The notes under the pieces were generated by a model. The model was not told the DNA's origin, did not search any database, and saw only the letters and a program-made list of their open reading frames with translations. The position numbers were made by a program, and so were the translations under genes. 52,500 nt of DNA from Adiantum capillus-veneris (taxonomy: Eukaryota > Streptophyta > Polypodiopsida > Polypodiales > Pteridaceae). Of this stretch, positions 1 to 13,579 are shown in pieces (positions within the stretch are counted from its first letter, which is position 1; every line of letters starts with the position of its first letter). The stretch is from positions 70,782,676 to 70,835,175 of the forward strand of contig CM043969.1 of NCBI GenBank assembly GCA_014529385.2, given 5' to 3'.

Positions 1-485
1 ATGTAAGTTTTTTGAGTTTTTGGGAGAAAGTATTGTGCCTCACTTTGATTTAGTGCGACCTCCTTACAAATTTTTGAGATTTGTCTCAAAAAATTTAATT
101 TGTCTTTAAGTGTTTGCAAAAACCTAGGCTTAGTGCAATCCCGCCTATGACTTTTGAGATTCACCTTTGAATTCTGAGTCAACCCAAGGTAAGAGCAAGA
201 AATCTAGCGTGAAGACCTAAAAGATATCTAAGATTTTCTAGAGTTGCCTCTTGTCGTCCGCCTTTGCTATCTGTTGAGGTCCACTCTTGCTTTGGGCTTA
301 CACGCCTTCTGCCTTGGATTTGTCGGATCAAAATTTTCCATTAACATTAATTCTCGATTTTGTAGATGTCAATGTTGATTCATGATTCTTGATTGTGGAT
401 TCTATTGATCGTCGCTTTGTTGATTGCTGATTATAAGACCAATGCTCATTCTCCCTCCCCCCTCTCTCTCATGCTGGTGTGATAG

Positions 486-489
<4 letters not shown>

Positions 490-583
<94 letters not shown>

Positions 584-648
584 ATGAATCACATGGACAT
601 TCTCTATTTCTCAGCACACACAAAATCTTGCAATCAATAACGTCGCAT

Positions 649-679
<31 letters not shown>

Positions 680-871
680 CACACACACACACACAATGCG
701 TGTAGGACATCCACTAAAAATCATTGGACTCCTATTGTTGAATCATTGAGCTCACTACACTTCAGTATTGCAATGCAAATGTGGAAGGCCTTCTTGCAAC
801 GGTCTAACAGCTCAACAAATGGCACGTCAACTCTATCTCTCATACATACACACACACGCACACAAAGGCAA

Positions 872-950
<79 letters not shown>

Positions 951-1013
951 ATGAATCACATGGACCATTCTCTATTTCTCATCACACATAAAATCTTGCA
1001 ATCAATAACGTCG

Positions 1014-1055
<42 letters not shown>

Positions 1056-1266
1056 CACACATCCACAAAAAATCATTGGACTCCTATTGTTGAATCATTG
1101 AGCTCTCTGCACTTTACTATTGTTGAATCATTGAGCTCGCTGCACTTTAGTATTGCAATGCAAATGTGGAAAGCCTTCTTGCAACGCTCCAACACCTCAA
1201 TGAATGGCACGTCAACTCTGTCTCTCTCTCTCTCTCACCCACCCACACACACACACACACACACAA
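490..1266. repeat. Compound (TC)n(AC)n microsatellite cluster, first unit
   Basis: Microsatellites lie at about 490-581, 649-695, 876-948, 1017-1055 and 1220-1266. The order on the plus strand is always (TC)n first, then (AC)n. They are joined by two alternating unique blocks: one beginning 'atgatgaatcacatggac' (581, 949) and one beginning 'aatcattggactcctattg' (about 719, 1070). The cluster is therefore itself a tandem array with a period of roughly 360 bp. Frames through it encode only Ser-Leu, Thr-His, Arg-Glu or Val-Cys runs and are not genes. Confidence 0.92.
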
Positions 1267-1844
1267 AACAAGAATACATGCGTGCAACTATGCTTTAAGT
1301 AGTAAGGCTAGAGAGAGATCATTTACGACATGGAAGGTTTGTGCAATTCTACAAAGGGAGGTTCATTGGGACATGGCTACACAAAGCTTAGTTGTCTATA
1401 AGAGTCGACAATTTTAACTAAGACAGGCTCGACAGTCCAAAATGTCAAAGGTAGCAGCAAGTAGTGAGGGAGAGTGAGATGCAAACAATAGAGAGAGAGA
1501 AAGAGGATTGATCGGCAAGAAACTGACGTAGTTTGAAAATTATGCTCTTGTAGGCATAGTAAGCTGATGAAAATCTATACGGTAACGAAAATTTTCGATT
1601 GATGTAATGAACTGCTAAGCTTCGCATGACCATAGCCTTAGATGACACATGGAGGGAAGTTCCTTCAAAATGCAAAGTAAACCCACCATTAAAATGGCTT
1701 TAAAAAGCAAAAGTAGTCACTCACTTAAGTGAAAGTCCATGGCCTTCCCAAGAACTAAAACTATTATAAATATATTCAAAGTACTAAGTTTTCTACTTTA
1801 CAGTCACAAGTCTTCTCATTTTCTACCTTTCATTTTTGCACTTC

Positions 1845-2043
1845 TTAAGGTTTCCTTTGAAATGAAGCAAGTGTGACACTTGGATGTCTTGTCCTTGCTG
1901 AAAAATTTTAAGCTCCATTATAAAGAGTATAAACTAACTTTCTATTCTGCATTTCTTAAGGTTTCCTTTGAAATGCAGCAGAGTGTGACACTTGGATGTC
2001 TTCTCTTTGCTCAAAAATTTTAAGACTTCAAATATAATAAAGT
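1845..2043 (+). repeat. Dispersed repeat family, two adjacent copies
   Basis: Two copies of a ~85-bp block run from 'aaggtttcctttgaaatg' to 'aaaaattttaag', at about 1848-1930 and 1958-2043; the first ends 'ttataaagagtata'. A third copy lies at about 4104-4189 in the second 2-kb unit. Related sequence in the opposite orientation occurs at about 51145-51240 and 51355-51450. Confidence 0.75.
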
Positions 2044-2380
2044 TGCTCCTAAAATTTCTCATATGTATGTTTTTTTAATTTTTTGGGAGAAAGTATTGTG
2101 CCTCACCTTGAGATTTGCCTCAAAAAATCTAATTTGTCTTTAAGTGCTTGCAAAAACCTAAGCTTAGTGCAATCCCGCCTATGACTTTTGAGATTCACCT
2201 TTGAATTCTAAGTCAACCCAAGGCAAGAGCAAGAAATCTAGAGTAAAGATCTCAAAAATATCTAAGATTTTCCAAGGTTGCCTCTTGTCGTCCGCCTTTG
2301 CTATCTGTTGAGGTCCACTCTTGCTTTGGGCTTACACGCCTTCTGCCTTGGATTTGTCGGATCAAAATTTTTCAATAACA

Positions 2381-2615
2381 TTAATTCTCGATTTTGTAGA
2401 TGTCAATGTTGATTCATGATTCTTGACTGTGGATTCTATTGATCGTCGCTTTGTTGATTGCTGATTATAAGACCAATGCTCATTCCTTCTCCCCCCACAT
2501 TAATTCTCGATTTTGTAGATGTCAATGTTGATTCATGATTCTTGATTGTGGATTCTATTGATCGTCGCTTTGTTGATTGCTGATTATAAGACCAATGCTC
2601 ATTCCTTCTCCCCCC
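2381..2615. repeat. 119-bp local tandem duplication
   Basis: The block beginning 'ttaattctcgattttgtaga' at 2381 is repeated at 2500, with the 'gaccaatgctcattccttct' end also repeated. The period is 119 bp. The first 2-kb unit has only one copy (about 347-455), so this duplication arose after the 2-kb duplication. Confidence 0.9.
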
Positions 2616-2640
2616 TCTCTCTCATGTTGGTGTGATAGCC

Positions 2641-3487
<847 letters not shown>

Positions 3488-4103
3488 AAACACGAAACAT
3501 GCGTGCAACTATTGAGCTTTGAGTAGTAATCCTAGAGAGAGATTATTTAGGACATGGAAGGTTTGTGCAATTCTATAAAGGGAGGTTCATTGGGACATGG
3601 CTACACAAAGCTTAGTTGTCTATAAGCCTCGAAAATTTTAACTAAGACAGGCTCGACAGTCCAAAACATCACAGGTAGCAGCAAGTAGTGAGGGAGAGTG
3701 AGACACAAACAATAGAGAGACAGAAAGAGGATTGATCGGCAAGAAACCGACGTAGTTTGAAAATTATGCTCTTGTAGGTATAGTAAGCCGATGAAAATCT
3801 ACACGGTAACGAAAATTTTTGACTGATATAACGAACTCCTAAGCTTCGCATGACCATAGCCTTAGATGACACATGGAGGGAAGTTCCTTCAAAATGCAAA
3901 GTAAAGCCACCCTTCAAATGGTTTTAAAAAGCAAAAGTAGTCACTTTTTAAAACCAAAAGTAGTCACTGGCTGAAGTGAAATTCCATGGCCTTCCCAGGA
4001 ACTAAAACTATTATAAATATGTTCAAAGTACTAAGTTTTCTACTTTACATTTCTAGGACTAACAAGTCTTCTCATTTTCTACCTTTCATTTTTGTATTTC
4101 TTA

Positions 4104-4189
4104 AGGTTTTCTTTGAAATGCAGCAGAGTGTGACACTTGGATGTCTTGTCCTTGCTCAAAAATTTTAAGCTCTATTATAAAGAGTATAT
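4104..4189 (+). repeat. Dispersed repeat family, third plus-strand copy
   Basis: Same block as at 1848-1930 ('aaatgcagcagagtgtgaca' then 'attataaagagtata'), at the end of the second 2-kb unit. The unit junction and the end of the duplication fall at or next to this repeat. Confidence 0.7.
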
Positions 4190-4685
4190 ATGCTCAACTG
4201 CAACACTTCAAATCCGACAATAATTCAATACACATAAAATGGGGCATTTTGGTTGGTCGTGGGCAGTGTTTGGGAAAAATGTGTCTCAACTTAATATCCT
4301 ACAGAATTTCAAAAATGCCTATTGAGGGCAAGGGAAAAAGGAGAAACCCCGCCCAAAAAAAGAAAAATAGTGTGAAACCCCAAAATAAAATTTCCTCTTG
4401 CAAAATTCAAGGAAAGGAATTTTGTATGTTTGGAAAAATGAATTTTCCCAAACATTGGTCGTGGGGGCAACGAGAGGTCAATGGCATGCACACATGCATG
4501 CATAGGAATGTGGCAATGGAGAGGACTATGGAAGACCCTAGCATGATGATGCCCAACGTAGGCCAAGGGGGTACCTCACATTCTTCAAATTCTTTTATTC
4601 TCCATGCCAAGTTAGATGTCTAATGCAATGTTGCAAATATGCTCTTGTCTTTGTCTATTTCTCTTTTTCTCTGAACTGCAAACAC
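4190..4685. other. Gene-free interval
   Basis: A 160-codon open frame (4141-4623, plus) crosses this interval but has no recognisable domain, is rich in Lys/Asn/Ser, and starts inside the repeat. I see no conserved motif, splice structure or compositional sign of coding. It is unassigned spacer. Confidence 0.6.
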
Positions 4686-4766
4686 GAGAGAGAGAGAGAG
4701 AGAGAGAGAGGTCTCCTCTCAGGCGAGGTATGCACAGACACAAAGTGGAGTGTCTGCGTGCGCGTG

Positions 4767-4832
<66 letters not shown>
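4686..4832. repeat. (GA)n, then (GT)n(GA)n microsatellites
   Basis: A (GA)n run at about 4686-4710 is followed by an alternating purine-pyrimidine stretch (GCGTGCGCGTGCATG then GT repeats, about 4756-4797) that runs into (GA)n to about 4832. The order is the reverse complement of the (TC)n(AC)n clusters upstream. Confidence 0.9.
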
Positions 4833-4838
<6 letters not shown>

Positions 4839-4925
4839 AGACTTGCTCGCAGCTCCTCTGCTTCACTAAAATCTCAAACTATATTACATTATCTCCTGCT
4901 TCTCTTTCTCTCTACTCATCATCTA

Positions 4926-5339
4926 TGTTGTGCATGCGAAGTAGCCAAGGTCCATTGCCCTTCTCGCATCCACCAAGTGTAATAAGGCGGAAATCTAAGT
5001 TTGCCATTCATTGAGAAAACAACGAGCTTAATTCATCATGTTGAGTACAATTGAGATCCTCTTATATAGGCATAGGCTAGGGTTTCTTGCTCACATGATA
5101 GATGAGGTCTAGGAGCTATTAGGTTTCATCAATCAAGGAGAGGATTGGGGGAAAATCACGTATGCACCTTTTTAGGGGCACTTTGGACATACTAAATGAC
5201 CTTTTACACATGTGTAGAGAGGTTAGAAAGGTTTATGGGTCATATGTATATGGGATGGACATCATTTGGGATGCTCTAATGATCAAAGGGAGCTAGGGGA
5301 GACTCCATAGTGTGAGGATAAGCTAGGCTTACCCCAACA
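4926..5339 (-). mobile_element. Candidate LTR (3' LTR of a minus-strand element)
   Basis: Read on the minus strand, a purine run (GGGGGGG, plus-strand C-run at 5344-5350) is followed by CATA and then TGTTGGGGTAAGCC at 5339, the arrangement of a polypurine tract and LTR start. About 275 bp further in is a good TATA box (TATATAAG, plus coordinates 5061-5068). A matching ACAACA end occurs at 4926, giving a 414-bp LTR. No partner LTR, primer site or coding remnant was found, so the lower end is uncertain. Confidence 0.45.
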
Positions 5340-5350
5340 TATGCCCCCCC

Positions 5351-6060
5351 TAAGCCTAGATTATTCTTTTTTCCACCTAGGGTACTTCTTTGATACATCA
5401 ACAAGGTTCACATGATTCATCAAGATGGTTCTCATTTGGACTCATCATCAAGGTTCACTAGGATACATCATGTAGGTTTTCTTTAAGTCATGATGGTTAT
5501 ACTAAAATTCATTCATAGCATGGATTTTAATTCATGTGTGAAGAGGGATTCTCTGTGATCTCCTCTTCATGGTCTTCTTCATTCTCCATGGCCTTCTCTG
5601 TTGACCTCTTGTCCTTATCTTCATGTTGTTTGTCTTTATCTTCATCTTTGCAATTCTTTCTCTCCTTGTCTTTGTTACCTTCTTTGCTTTGCTTCTTGTT
5701 GATCTTAATGTCGATGTCTTTTGGTTGGATCATCTCTGATCATGTTTTTCTCCTTCATGTAGTCTTGATCTTCATCTTTGGTTGACCAAGTGTTCTTCTT
5801 CTTCATCTTCATCGTTGATGCTTGTTCTTGTTGATAATTTCTTGCCTTGCTGAGTTTGCAAGTACTCATTTGTGTGTTCATGTGTATGTCAATATTCAAA
5901 TTCCATGATTGGATTGCGTACAAATCATAAGAGCTTTTGAAGCTCGTGCACATAATGCTCATAAGGAAGGTCTAGCTATGAGGCTTGCATAAATTGGCTA
6001 GACTAGAGGTCCCAAACACCTTAAGATTTTGGGATCTAGATGGCTAGACCAATTTTTGGA
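5351..6060. other. Gene-free interval, pyrimidine-rich
   Basis: Between the LTR candidate and the 5S-like element the sequence is rich in TTC/CTT/CATGAT triplets. The minus-strand frames at 5527-5733 and 5705-5962 give Lys/Asp/Glu-rich low-complexity peptides with no domain. If the LTR at 4926-5339 is real, this is the degenerate 3' interior of that element. Confidence 0.5.
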
Positions 6061-6068
6061 ATGTCATG

Positions 6069-6130
6069 GTTAAGTGTGCATGCGTAAGAATAGTACTGGG
6101 ATGGGTGACCTCCTAGGAAGTTGTTGCCCC
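6069..6130 (+). promoter_or_regulatory. 5S rRNA-derived internal promoter (Cassandra/SINE3-like)
   Basis: The sequence matches the 3' half of plant 5S rRNA. By hand comparison with the remembered consensus, about 45 of 53 positions agree. It includes the A box region (GTTAAGTGTGCATG), the intermediate element (GTAAGAATAGTA) and an almost perfect C box (GGGATGGGTGACCTCCTAGG). The 5' half of 5S rRNA is not recognisable, so this is not an intact 5S gene. Plant Cassandra TRIM elements and 5S-derived SINEs carry exactly these RNA polymerase III boxes. I could not find a second copy or clear LTR ends, so which class it belongs to is open. Confidence 0.7.
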
Positions 6131-6338
6131 CATGACATACAACTAGTCTTGGTTGAAATTCAAACATCTGAGTCTGTGGTACTGCTATGTGATTAGGAAT
6201 CTGGGCTGCGATTTTTGAAACTCCAATTACGAAAAACCACCTCTCGAACCAACTATCGACCTTTGCTAGGTTGCCAGACTTGGCTGGCGCTACAAAACAA
6301 CCTTTTCAATGAGTCTTCATTGCCCACAACATGAACGT

Positions 6339-6379
<41 letters not shown>
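6339..6379. repeat. (CA)n microsatellite
   Basis: About 20 CA dinucleotides without the usual TC partner tract. Confidence 0.95.
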
Positions 6380-6380
<1 letters not shown>

Positions 6381-6726
6381 CCAATTCATCAAGCCGCAGG
6401 CCCGCAACTCTCGCCCATTACCCCACCCACTTGAATGCTTTGTAGGCTCGTCCAAACACCCCTTCATGTATGCTTTTTGAATGCTTTTGATGCGCCACCG
6501 GGTAGCGGCAACAACCGGGATCACAAACACAACACACTATAATGATTGGATGGTATGGCTTCAATGAGCACTTGTTGTTAATTTTGGTACAAACCCTTTG
6601 ATTTCCTCTTGCTATCACCATGCTCACTGGTTTGCAATAGGTGCAGTCTGAAGCTAACCACCCCACGTTCATCCCTGGTGGTCTTGGCTCGCAACACAAG
6701 GAGATGTTGTCGGGGGGGTTTCATGC

Positions 6727-6733
<7 letters not shown>

Positions 6734-6817
<84 letters not shown>
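6734..6817. repeat. (TC)n(AC)n microsatellite
   Basis: Compound tract with the same TC-then-AC order as in the 0.5-3.5 kb clusters, but in unrelated flanking sequence. Confidence 0.95.
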
Positions 6818-6819
<2 letters not shown>

Positions 6820-7099
6820 GACACCTCTTCCACCGATTGTCATGTATGGCTTTGCCCATGGACCCACTTGACGTGCTGCTTTGGTATGATTTGCTACCAT
6901 TGATGCATACACTCACAAACACACTCACACTACCTCTATATCTTGCCCTCTCTCTCCCTCAACTGAGAGCTCTAGCTCACTGCAGAGTAAAAACAAAAAC
7001 ATCAAAAAAGAAAACCCTCATAACAAGAAGAATTTCCCATCCTTCTGCTACAACTGATCTCGAATCGATTGAAATTTGTTGCACTTTTTTAAGAGGTTC

Positions 7100-10000
7100 T
7101 AATTGAATTGCATTTATGATGTGGATGCAAGTTTTTTGTTTCGACCACACCAAAAAACGACCATCATTTTCATTTGCCTATAGGCCAAAAGGGGCATATT
7201 CTTAGCCATCAAAGGTAAGTGATGACGCATTGGGAAAAAATAAATAAAATCTAGCTAATGAAGAACCTTGCATAATGATTTGAGGATTATCTTGTGCGTT
7301 AATTGTAATGATTCATTAAAATGCCTAGATGTTAGTCAACTCATAACCACTTGAGATAAAGTTGGAAATCAAAAGTTCATCATAATCTTTCCTCTCCCGT
7401 TTTGCTATGAATGCCAAATGTGCTATATATGAGCATTGTGTGGATATTGGTTGCTTGTGGTTTGATTGTGTGATGGTTTCTATGCACAAATGACTTTACT
7501 TGCACCAAAAATTTGACTTGTACATGGTTTAGTGTGGCATTTGCATTGAACTAAATGGGAAAAAGAAAAATTCTTTTTGGCATGCATGCAAGCTTCATTT
7601 GTGAGCTACATTGATGATGCATTCATGCTTGGTCAAGAAGTCTTGTGCTTTAAATTTGGGTTTGATATAGATTGTGCATTTTAGTGCTTGATTTGAATGC
7701 AAAAAAATCACATAGCACTAACCATTGTGCTTGTTTGAATGATCATGAGTTAACATGAACACTTTTTGTGGTTGATTTTTAAATCTTGTGTTGAATGACC
7801 ATATACTTAAGAGCACTAACAATTGAGCTTCATTTTAAAGGGATGTGGCAACATTGGGATTTTATTGCAAATGCGGGAGGGATTGACATTGCATTAACTT
7901 GAAAAATGTGGATAATTAGAGCCATTACATTTCATTTTCATTAAGGTTGTATAAATTCTAGATATGTGCTTGGTTTAAAATGTTAAAATTCATTCGAGCT
8001 TGTGTTTAGCCAACATTTTGTGGTAGCTTTCACATTGCAAAATTTAGCTTTCAAGAGCCATTTCCTTTCATTAAAAGTTGCATTATCTCTAGCTCATATG
8101 TTGATCTAAATCTTCACATTTCATTTGAGCTAGCACTTATTCAACTATCGATTATGCTTGAGAGGCTTACAAATTGAAAATTTTGCTTATGTAGAAGCAT
8201 TATCTCTCTCATATTTGGTGTGTATGGATATATTTTCTACTAAAGAGCACCTTGCATAACAAAAGGCACTTTTTTTTCCTAGGGTTTTTCCCTTTGGTAT
8301 ATTTGGGTATTTAAGACCCTAGCATGAGGATTTCAATCATGTTTTTTGTGTGTTTTTATTGGCTTTCAATAAATGATTTTTTGGAGTTTGTGTTTCCTAA
8401 CACTTTAATTTCAAGAAGCTTGGCTTGCAAATAAAAAGAATCAAGGGGCCTCTACCAAAGTGGATGCTTGATCAAGGAGGCTCAAAGAGCACGAATAGGT
8501 GAAATCCTTCCATAGCAGTGCTCTTTTGCTTATCTTTACGATTCTTGCTTGCTTGGATTAAGTGAATTTGGTTTTAAGCTATGGTTCTTTTCATTTTCAA
8601 AAACTAAACATACATGAAATTTTCTTTGTGAATGTAATGGAAATGGCCTATGAACTTTGAAAATAGCGGAGTTAAGAGAATTAGAGTAAGCATATTTGTG
8701 AGACTACTTTGAGAACATAGACGGTGAACTTAATTAACTTGGCATGAACAATAATTTTTCAAGAGAGAGAGTTTAGAAAACTTGACAACAGTTGAGGACC
8801 AAATTTATGTGGAACCGGTCCCCCCTCCAATAGGCTTTTGTATTATGGATTCTCCCATCAAGAGAGACTTGGTACAATGCAATCTTTGTGTTCCTTGTGA
8901 CCTAGGTGATGCAATGAAGATGGAAAGATTCATGCATCACGAGCATAACATATACTTTGTAAAAATCATTAACCATCCTTAGCCTTAGTCCTAAGGTCTC
9001 AAACACCTTCAAAGGTGGAGCGAGCTAGCGGGGAATGAGGGTAGGGAAGAGGAAGAAGAAACATTCATAGGAGAAAGATATAGTTCCTTACTTATCATCA
9101 CTCTTCTTGCTTAGTATACATAATAGCATAGTAGTGAAGATGGAGAAAATGGCAAGCTTAAGCATTGGGGCATGACTCTTGGTTGGTTTGCATTCCATAG
9201 CCAAGAGTGTTGGTGTAGGCTCTCAACTTCTCTACAAGCTTGGAGAAGGAGATAGAGCTCTTGCACTTTGCAACTCACACAATGAGTATGTGTGTGTGTG
9301 TGGGAGAGTATACCCCCCAACCTAGCCCCCTCCTTGCTTTGGTCCACTCCCTCTACTAGCACGAGCCTGCATTTCATTGGACCTCCTCAAGCCTTGCCAA
9401 TCACATGCTTAATGCATATCAAGAAGCAAGGTTAGCTTTGGGACAAGTATCCCCCTTTCCCCTTTGAGAGATAGGACTTGATAAATGCATAAACAATTAA
9501 TTAAATTAACTAGATTATCATTGGACCCCTTGGGAGGCCAACCGATAGGCTTTAGGCACATAATGAGGGCAACATGAAGAGGAGCTCGACAAGTGTCCTA
9601 TATTCTTTCTTTGTACCAAGATTTCCTTGTGTGAGGGTGTGTGTGTTCTCTATCTACCTCCTACAATGAGGGCTTGCCCCCCTTGAGTAGGGATCATGTT
9701 GACTTTGTCGAACACCTCAAGCCCCTCAAGCACCTTAGTCATGGAGCACCTCAATCATTAAGGATGTGAAGCAACTTAGTCAGCAAGCACGACAAGCACC
9801 TCAAGCACCTTAGTAAGCAAGGACGACAAGCATCTCAAGCTATGGCCGGGTTCCCACCTCAAGCACAACCCTAGCTTTCCTAAGGTCAAATAATTTAAAC
9901 ACTAACCATTAAGGTCTTTAATGAAGCTAACCCTAAGGTATTTAATCTCCATTAGCTAGCCTTGCTCTTTGATAGATCATCTCTCATTTGGACCCTTTAC

Positions 10001-11127
10001 CATTGGCCCCATGTTGAGATAGACCCGTAAGCACATGTCTATATTCTAACCCTTGTTCTTGTCTATTCTCCCACATTAAATGATCAGTTTAATATGAGAA
10101 TATCATTTGGGTTGGTTAAATATTAAATTTTATGACAATGAATATTAAACTTGTTAGAAATTTGGCTTTATGTGTGATAATGAGGGTAATTGACTTTGAC
10201 CTTATGTTAATGTAGGATTATTGCTTGTTAGTTCTATATTTCTAATGATTATCTTAATACTCCACTCATTTCTAGCATGACCAAAATCTATGATTAGGCT
10301 TTAGTCTCTTAGTCCATCTACCATAAGCACTCTCATAATGAAAGCAACAAGAAATTGGTAGAACATGAACAATGAACCAAAAAAGGTGTCAAGAAAGAGT
10401 AGCAAAAATGCTACTAGACACATGAAAATGAAAATTATATGTTATGTGTGTGTATGTGAGACCTAGCACCTTATTGGCACTTGGCAGACAAAGGGAACCA
10501 CCTTGGTTTGCTTGGTCAAGGCCCTAAACCGATGCCCTAAGCTGATAGGGGTTAGTTGTCACCTTGGTAAGCTAGTAGACTTTTGGAACACCTTCTTGAG
10601 GTTTCAAGGAGACGAGAGTTGTAGCTTGACTTTCCTTGGGGTGGTAGCCTTGTGAAGTGCTTTACTTTTTTCTATTCCATGAGCTTTATAAAGCTACGTG
10701 ATAGTGTACTAATAGATTAGGAGCTTCTTTGTGGCTCGTAGACATGATAGAATACTTGGATGCTTTATTAAGATTAATCATATAGTTTTCAGGCTAGTCT
10801 TTATGAACTTGCATCAGCCTAGGGTCATAATTGATTACTTATGTTACATGCATAAATCTAAAAAATTTAGTGGTTTAATCTTCATAATAGTCTAAATGTT
10901 TTTTTGCTTTATGTGATTTAGTTTATGGCTATGATAAATCCATATTTTAAAAGCAAAAATTCACTTTGCATAATATTTCATTGCACTTCATGTTTTATTC
11001 ATCTTTGTTGGCCTTTGATACTTATGACTTGCTTTATGTTTTGACAGGTAAACATTCCTTCAAGGACGTACTTTCAACCATGTCACCGTGCTCTACTTTA
11101 GCGGGACAAGAGGACGTGCACCAACTT
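7100..11127. other. Long AT-rich interval without genes
   Basis: Four kilobases with frequent stops in all frames and no recognisable protein motif. The 66-codon frame at 8782-8982 has no domain. There are minor oddities only: several 'caagcaccttag'-type short repeats at 9700-9830 and a short TG run near 9290-9301. If the LTR starting at 11140 is a 3' LTR, part of this interval may be the interior of a non-autonomous or fully decayed LTR element. Confidence 0.55.
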
Positions 11128-11139
11128 AGGAGAGGGAAA
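11128..11139 (+). other. Polypurine tract
   Basis: AGGAGAGGGAAA immediately precedes a TG dinucleotide, as at the internal side of a 3' LTR. The upstream phrase 'gcgggacaagaggacgtgca' is the type of sequence seen just before the PPT in plant Ty3 elements. Confidence 0.55.
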
Positions 11140-11560
11140 TGTTAGCAGTGGCTAAGATATGCTACACCAATTATGCAAGCACCAAGCTCAGGATGTGCTA
11201 TTGATGTGCACAATATTTCTTATTCACACTGTATAAGGTCTTGGGCTCATTTAGGAGTTCCAATTTGTATAGACTAAGGCTAAAGGTTTAATCAATTGTA
11301 ATGCATAGTGACTTGAGGTCCATGCTTATAAAAGAGCCCTATGCTAAAAGATAAGTCATTCCTTGGGTGAGCTCTCCTCTTTGTAGAGTTGATGGTTATG
11401 AGAATCATGGGATTTTCATGCCTATGTAGCTCTTGATTTCTACTAATCAAATGCACTATCTTTTTTATTAGTCTTCTTTGTTCTTGATTATGTGAAGTGA
11501 GATTGTATTAGTGTAATGCTAGATCCCTAATCCCCTTTTATCTTAATCTCTTCTATCCAC
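11140..11560 (+). mobile_element. Candidate 3' LTR (end not resolved)
   Basis: Begins TGTTAGCAG directly after the polypurine tract. A TATA box (TATAAAAG, 11327-11334) sits ~190 bp in, and a pyrimidine-rich transcribed region follows. No second copy is seen in the window, so neither the right end nor a target duplication can be fixed; the end given is approximate. Confidence 0.5.
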
Positions 11561-12112
11561 ACCATTGGCCATGGTGTGTGAAGGACGTGCCTTCCTTCTC
11601 TTTCTCTCTCTACAAAGTATGTGATTAATGTATGTGCACGCATAGTAGCATTGATGGGATGGATTGGAATGGCCACACTAATGCGAAGTAGACGTGTTAA
11701 TTGCATGCTTGTGTAGGTGTGTGATTAAGAGTTTCGATTAGGATGATTGATGTGAAAGGCTAATTTCAATCACATGATTGTGTGCAAAGTGATCAATGAT
11801 TAGTATTGCGTGTTTGATTAGAGGCGTCCCCTTCAATGGATTCTCTCTATGATGGGAAGAGGGACCTTGAATCCTCTTATTCATTGTGTCTGACGACGCT
11901 CTCACACTTCATTGTGTAATGTTTTTTTTTCTGAGAAAAAGATCCTTCTATTAGTTACTAAAACTACCCATAGGGCTACAACCACCTCTTCAAGAGAGGG
12001 CTACAACAACCATGGTGGGAGACTCTACCAGTGAACAAACCAGCATATGTACAATGGGGCTAAATCAAGAAATGGGGGGAGGGAAAAGCCATACAGGTGG
12101 TCGGTAGTGCCA

Positions 12113-13070
12113 TCAAAGTACACCCTCGACCATGGTGTAGAAAGGCCCAGGACTCCAGAGTCGAAGGAAAGCCTCTCTGCACTCTCGCATGCGGTCGAAG
12201 ATGCCTTGTAGTCCCTCGACCTGTCCTCTGAGAGTGTGGATTAGCTCTAGCCAGAAATCAAACAGTCTCTCCTGGTGGCATGGGGTGAGCCTCAAAGATG
12301 CGGAAGCAGTGGGCCCACCAGATGAACCAGAGTGCCAGGCCACTGATGAGCTCCCAACATTCCTCTCTCTCACTGCACCACTCCTGTGGAGTAAGCTCTG
12401 TAGGCAGGCTGGAGTGTAGGTCGCCCCTCTTGCATCACTATCATCCTACTGGTGGAAGATAACTCAAACTAAAGTGCCGGGCCTTAGAGGGTGGACCAAG
12501 CCGCTGCTCCCCAGGTGTACTGTTGAGCCGTGGAGAGAGCAAGCATGAGACGAAGAACTCATAGCCACACCTGCAGGGCCAAGGGACAGTCCCAAAGACA
12601 GTGACAGTGACTCTCCACAAGGTGGTCACAAGCTGCAATGCGGCCGAGAGACCACTATGCACTAGCCAGCTCCCAACTGTTGTAGCTCTGTGTGCGACCA
12701 GCCATTGAAACAAGGTGACTCGCCTTGGCTGTCTGGAGTCCTACAACCTCTCCCAAAAAACTGCCAGGAACTCAGCTGTGAGCCCCTCCTCCTGCCAATG
12801 AGGTGCTGCAGCGGGGCAGGCCTCTCTCTGTGCTGGTAGTATATGACGTCCCAGTCGAACAGTGTACTGAAAGAACCTGACTCCTGGGTGGTCTGCAAAA
12901 GAGAAGGGATCCCTCCATAGCCAATCACCAGGATCCCACTGTACTCGTGCCACTGGACAACACTCCCAAGCCCACAGCCTCCAGTGTCCAGTCTCAAGAG
13001 CTACTGGGTCAGGGTCTATGACAACGGTCCTCCCACAGATGCCCACTACTCGGATCTCTGAAAACAACAT
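12113..13070 (-). pseudogene. LINE zf-RVT region and C-terminal tail
   Basis: The frame at 12713-12441 starts FQWLVAHRATTVGSWLVHSG, matching the 'W-x-AHRA-x-x-x-x-L' start of plant zf-RVT domains. Cys and Trp residues follow (VPWPCRCGYEFF). The next frame (12373-12113) carries a Leu/Arg-rich tail ending before the 3' UTR. Several frameshifts separate the pieces. Confidence 0.7.
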
Positions 13071-13579
13071 TCTGCTACCTGCGGGGCCTCTACTGCAACT
13101 TGTTGAAGGCGTCCCTCACCCTAAAGCTCAAATAAAGGACATGGGACAATCTATGAGCAGTCCCTGACTGAGATGAGAACCTCCAGTCATGTGAAGGCTC
13201 CCATCCACGGGGGTGCTACTGGCTCGAGGGCGTGAGCCACTCAGCTGGAACTAACTCTGAGATGTCCTGGCACATGCTCTGCACCCCTCTCATGCCCTGT
13301 AGCTGAAGGCCCTGTACCTCCTCTCACAAACCTGTGAACTCTAGCCAGTCACCTAAAGAGCGCGTTGGACCTGCTGCCATGGGACCCCAGACCGACTACC
13401 AACCAAGTGGCCTCTCTGAGTGCTAACCATGGGGTTCCAAACGAGGGGCTACCGTAGGTGCTCCTCCGTGCACGTAGGCTGTCTCTGCTCCAAGCCACAC
13501 CGCAAGTGCTCCCAAGAGCGAAGCAAACTCACAGCGAAGCGGTCCTCCAGTCTCCTGCTCAAACCAACTCTACGCATCT

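Noticed and set aside
4141-4623. 160-codon open frame, plus strand
   Set aside because: Starts inside a repeat, shows no domain, and has an opposing open frame; composition is not coding-like.
6069-6130. Intact 5S rRNA gene
   Set aside because: The 5' half of the 5S sequence is missing, so only the promoter half remains.
8782-8982. 66-codon frame in the long AT-rich interval
   Set aside because: No motif, no splice context and no codon bias; expected length by chance.
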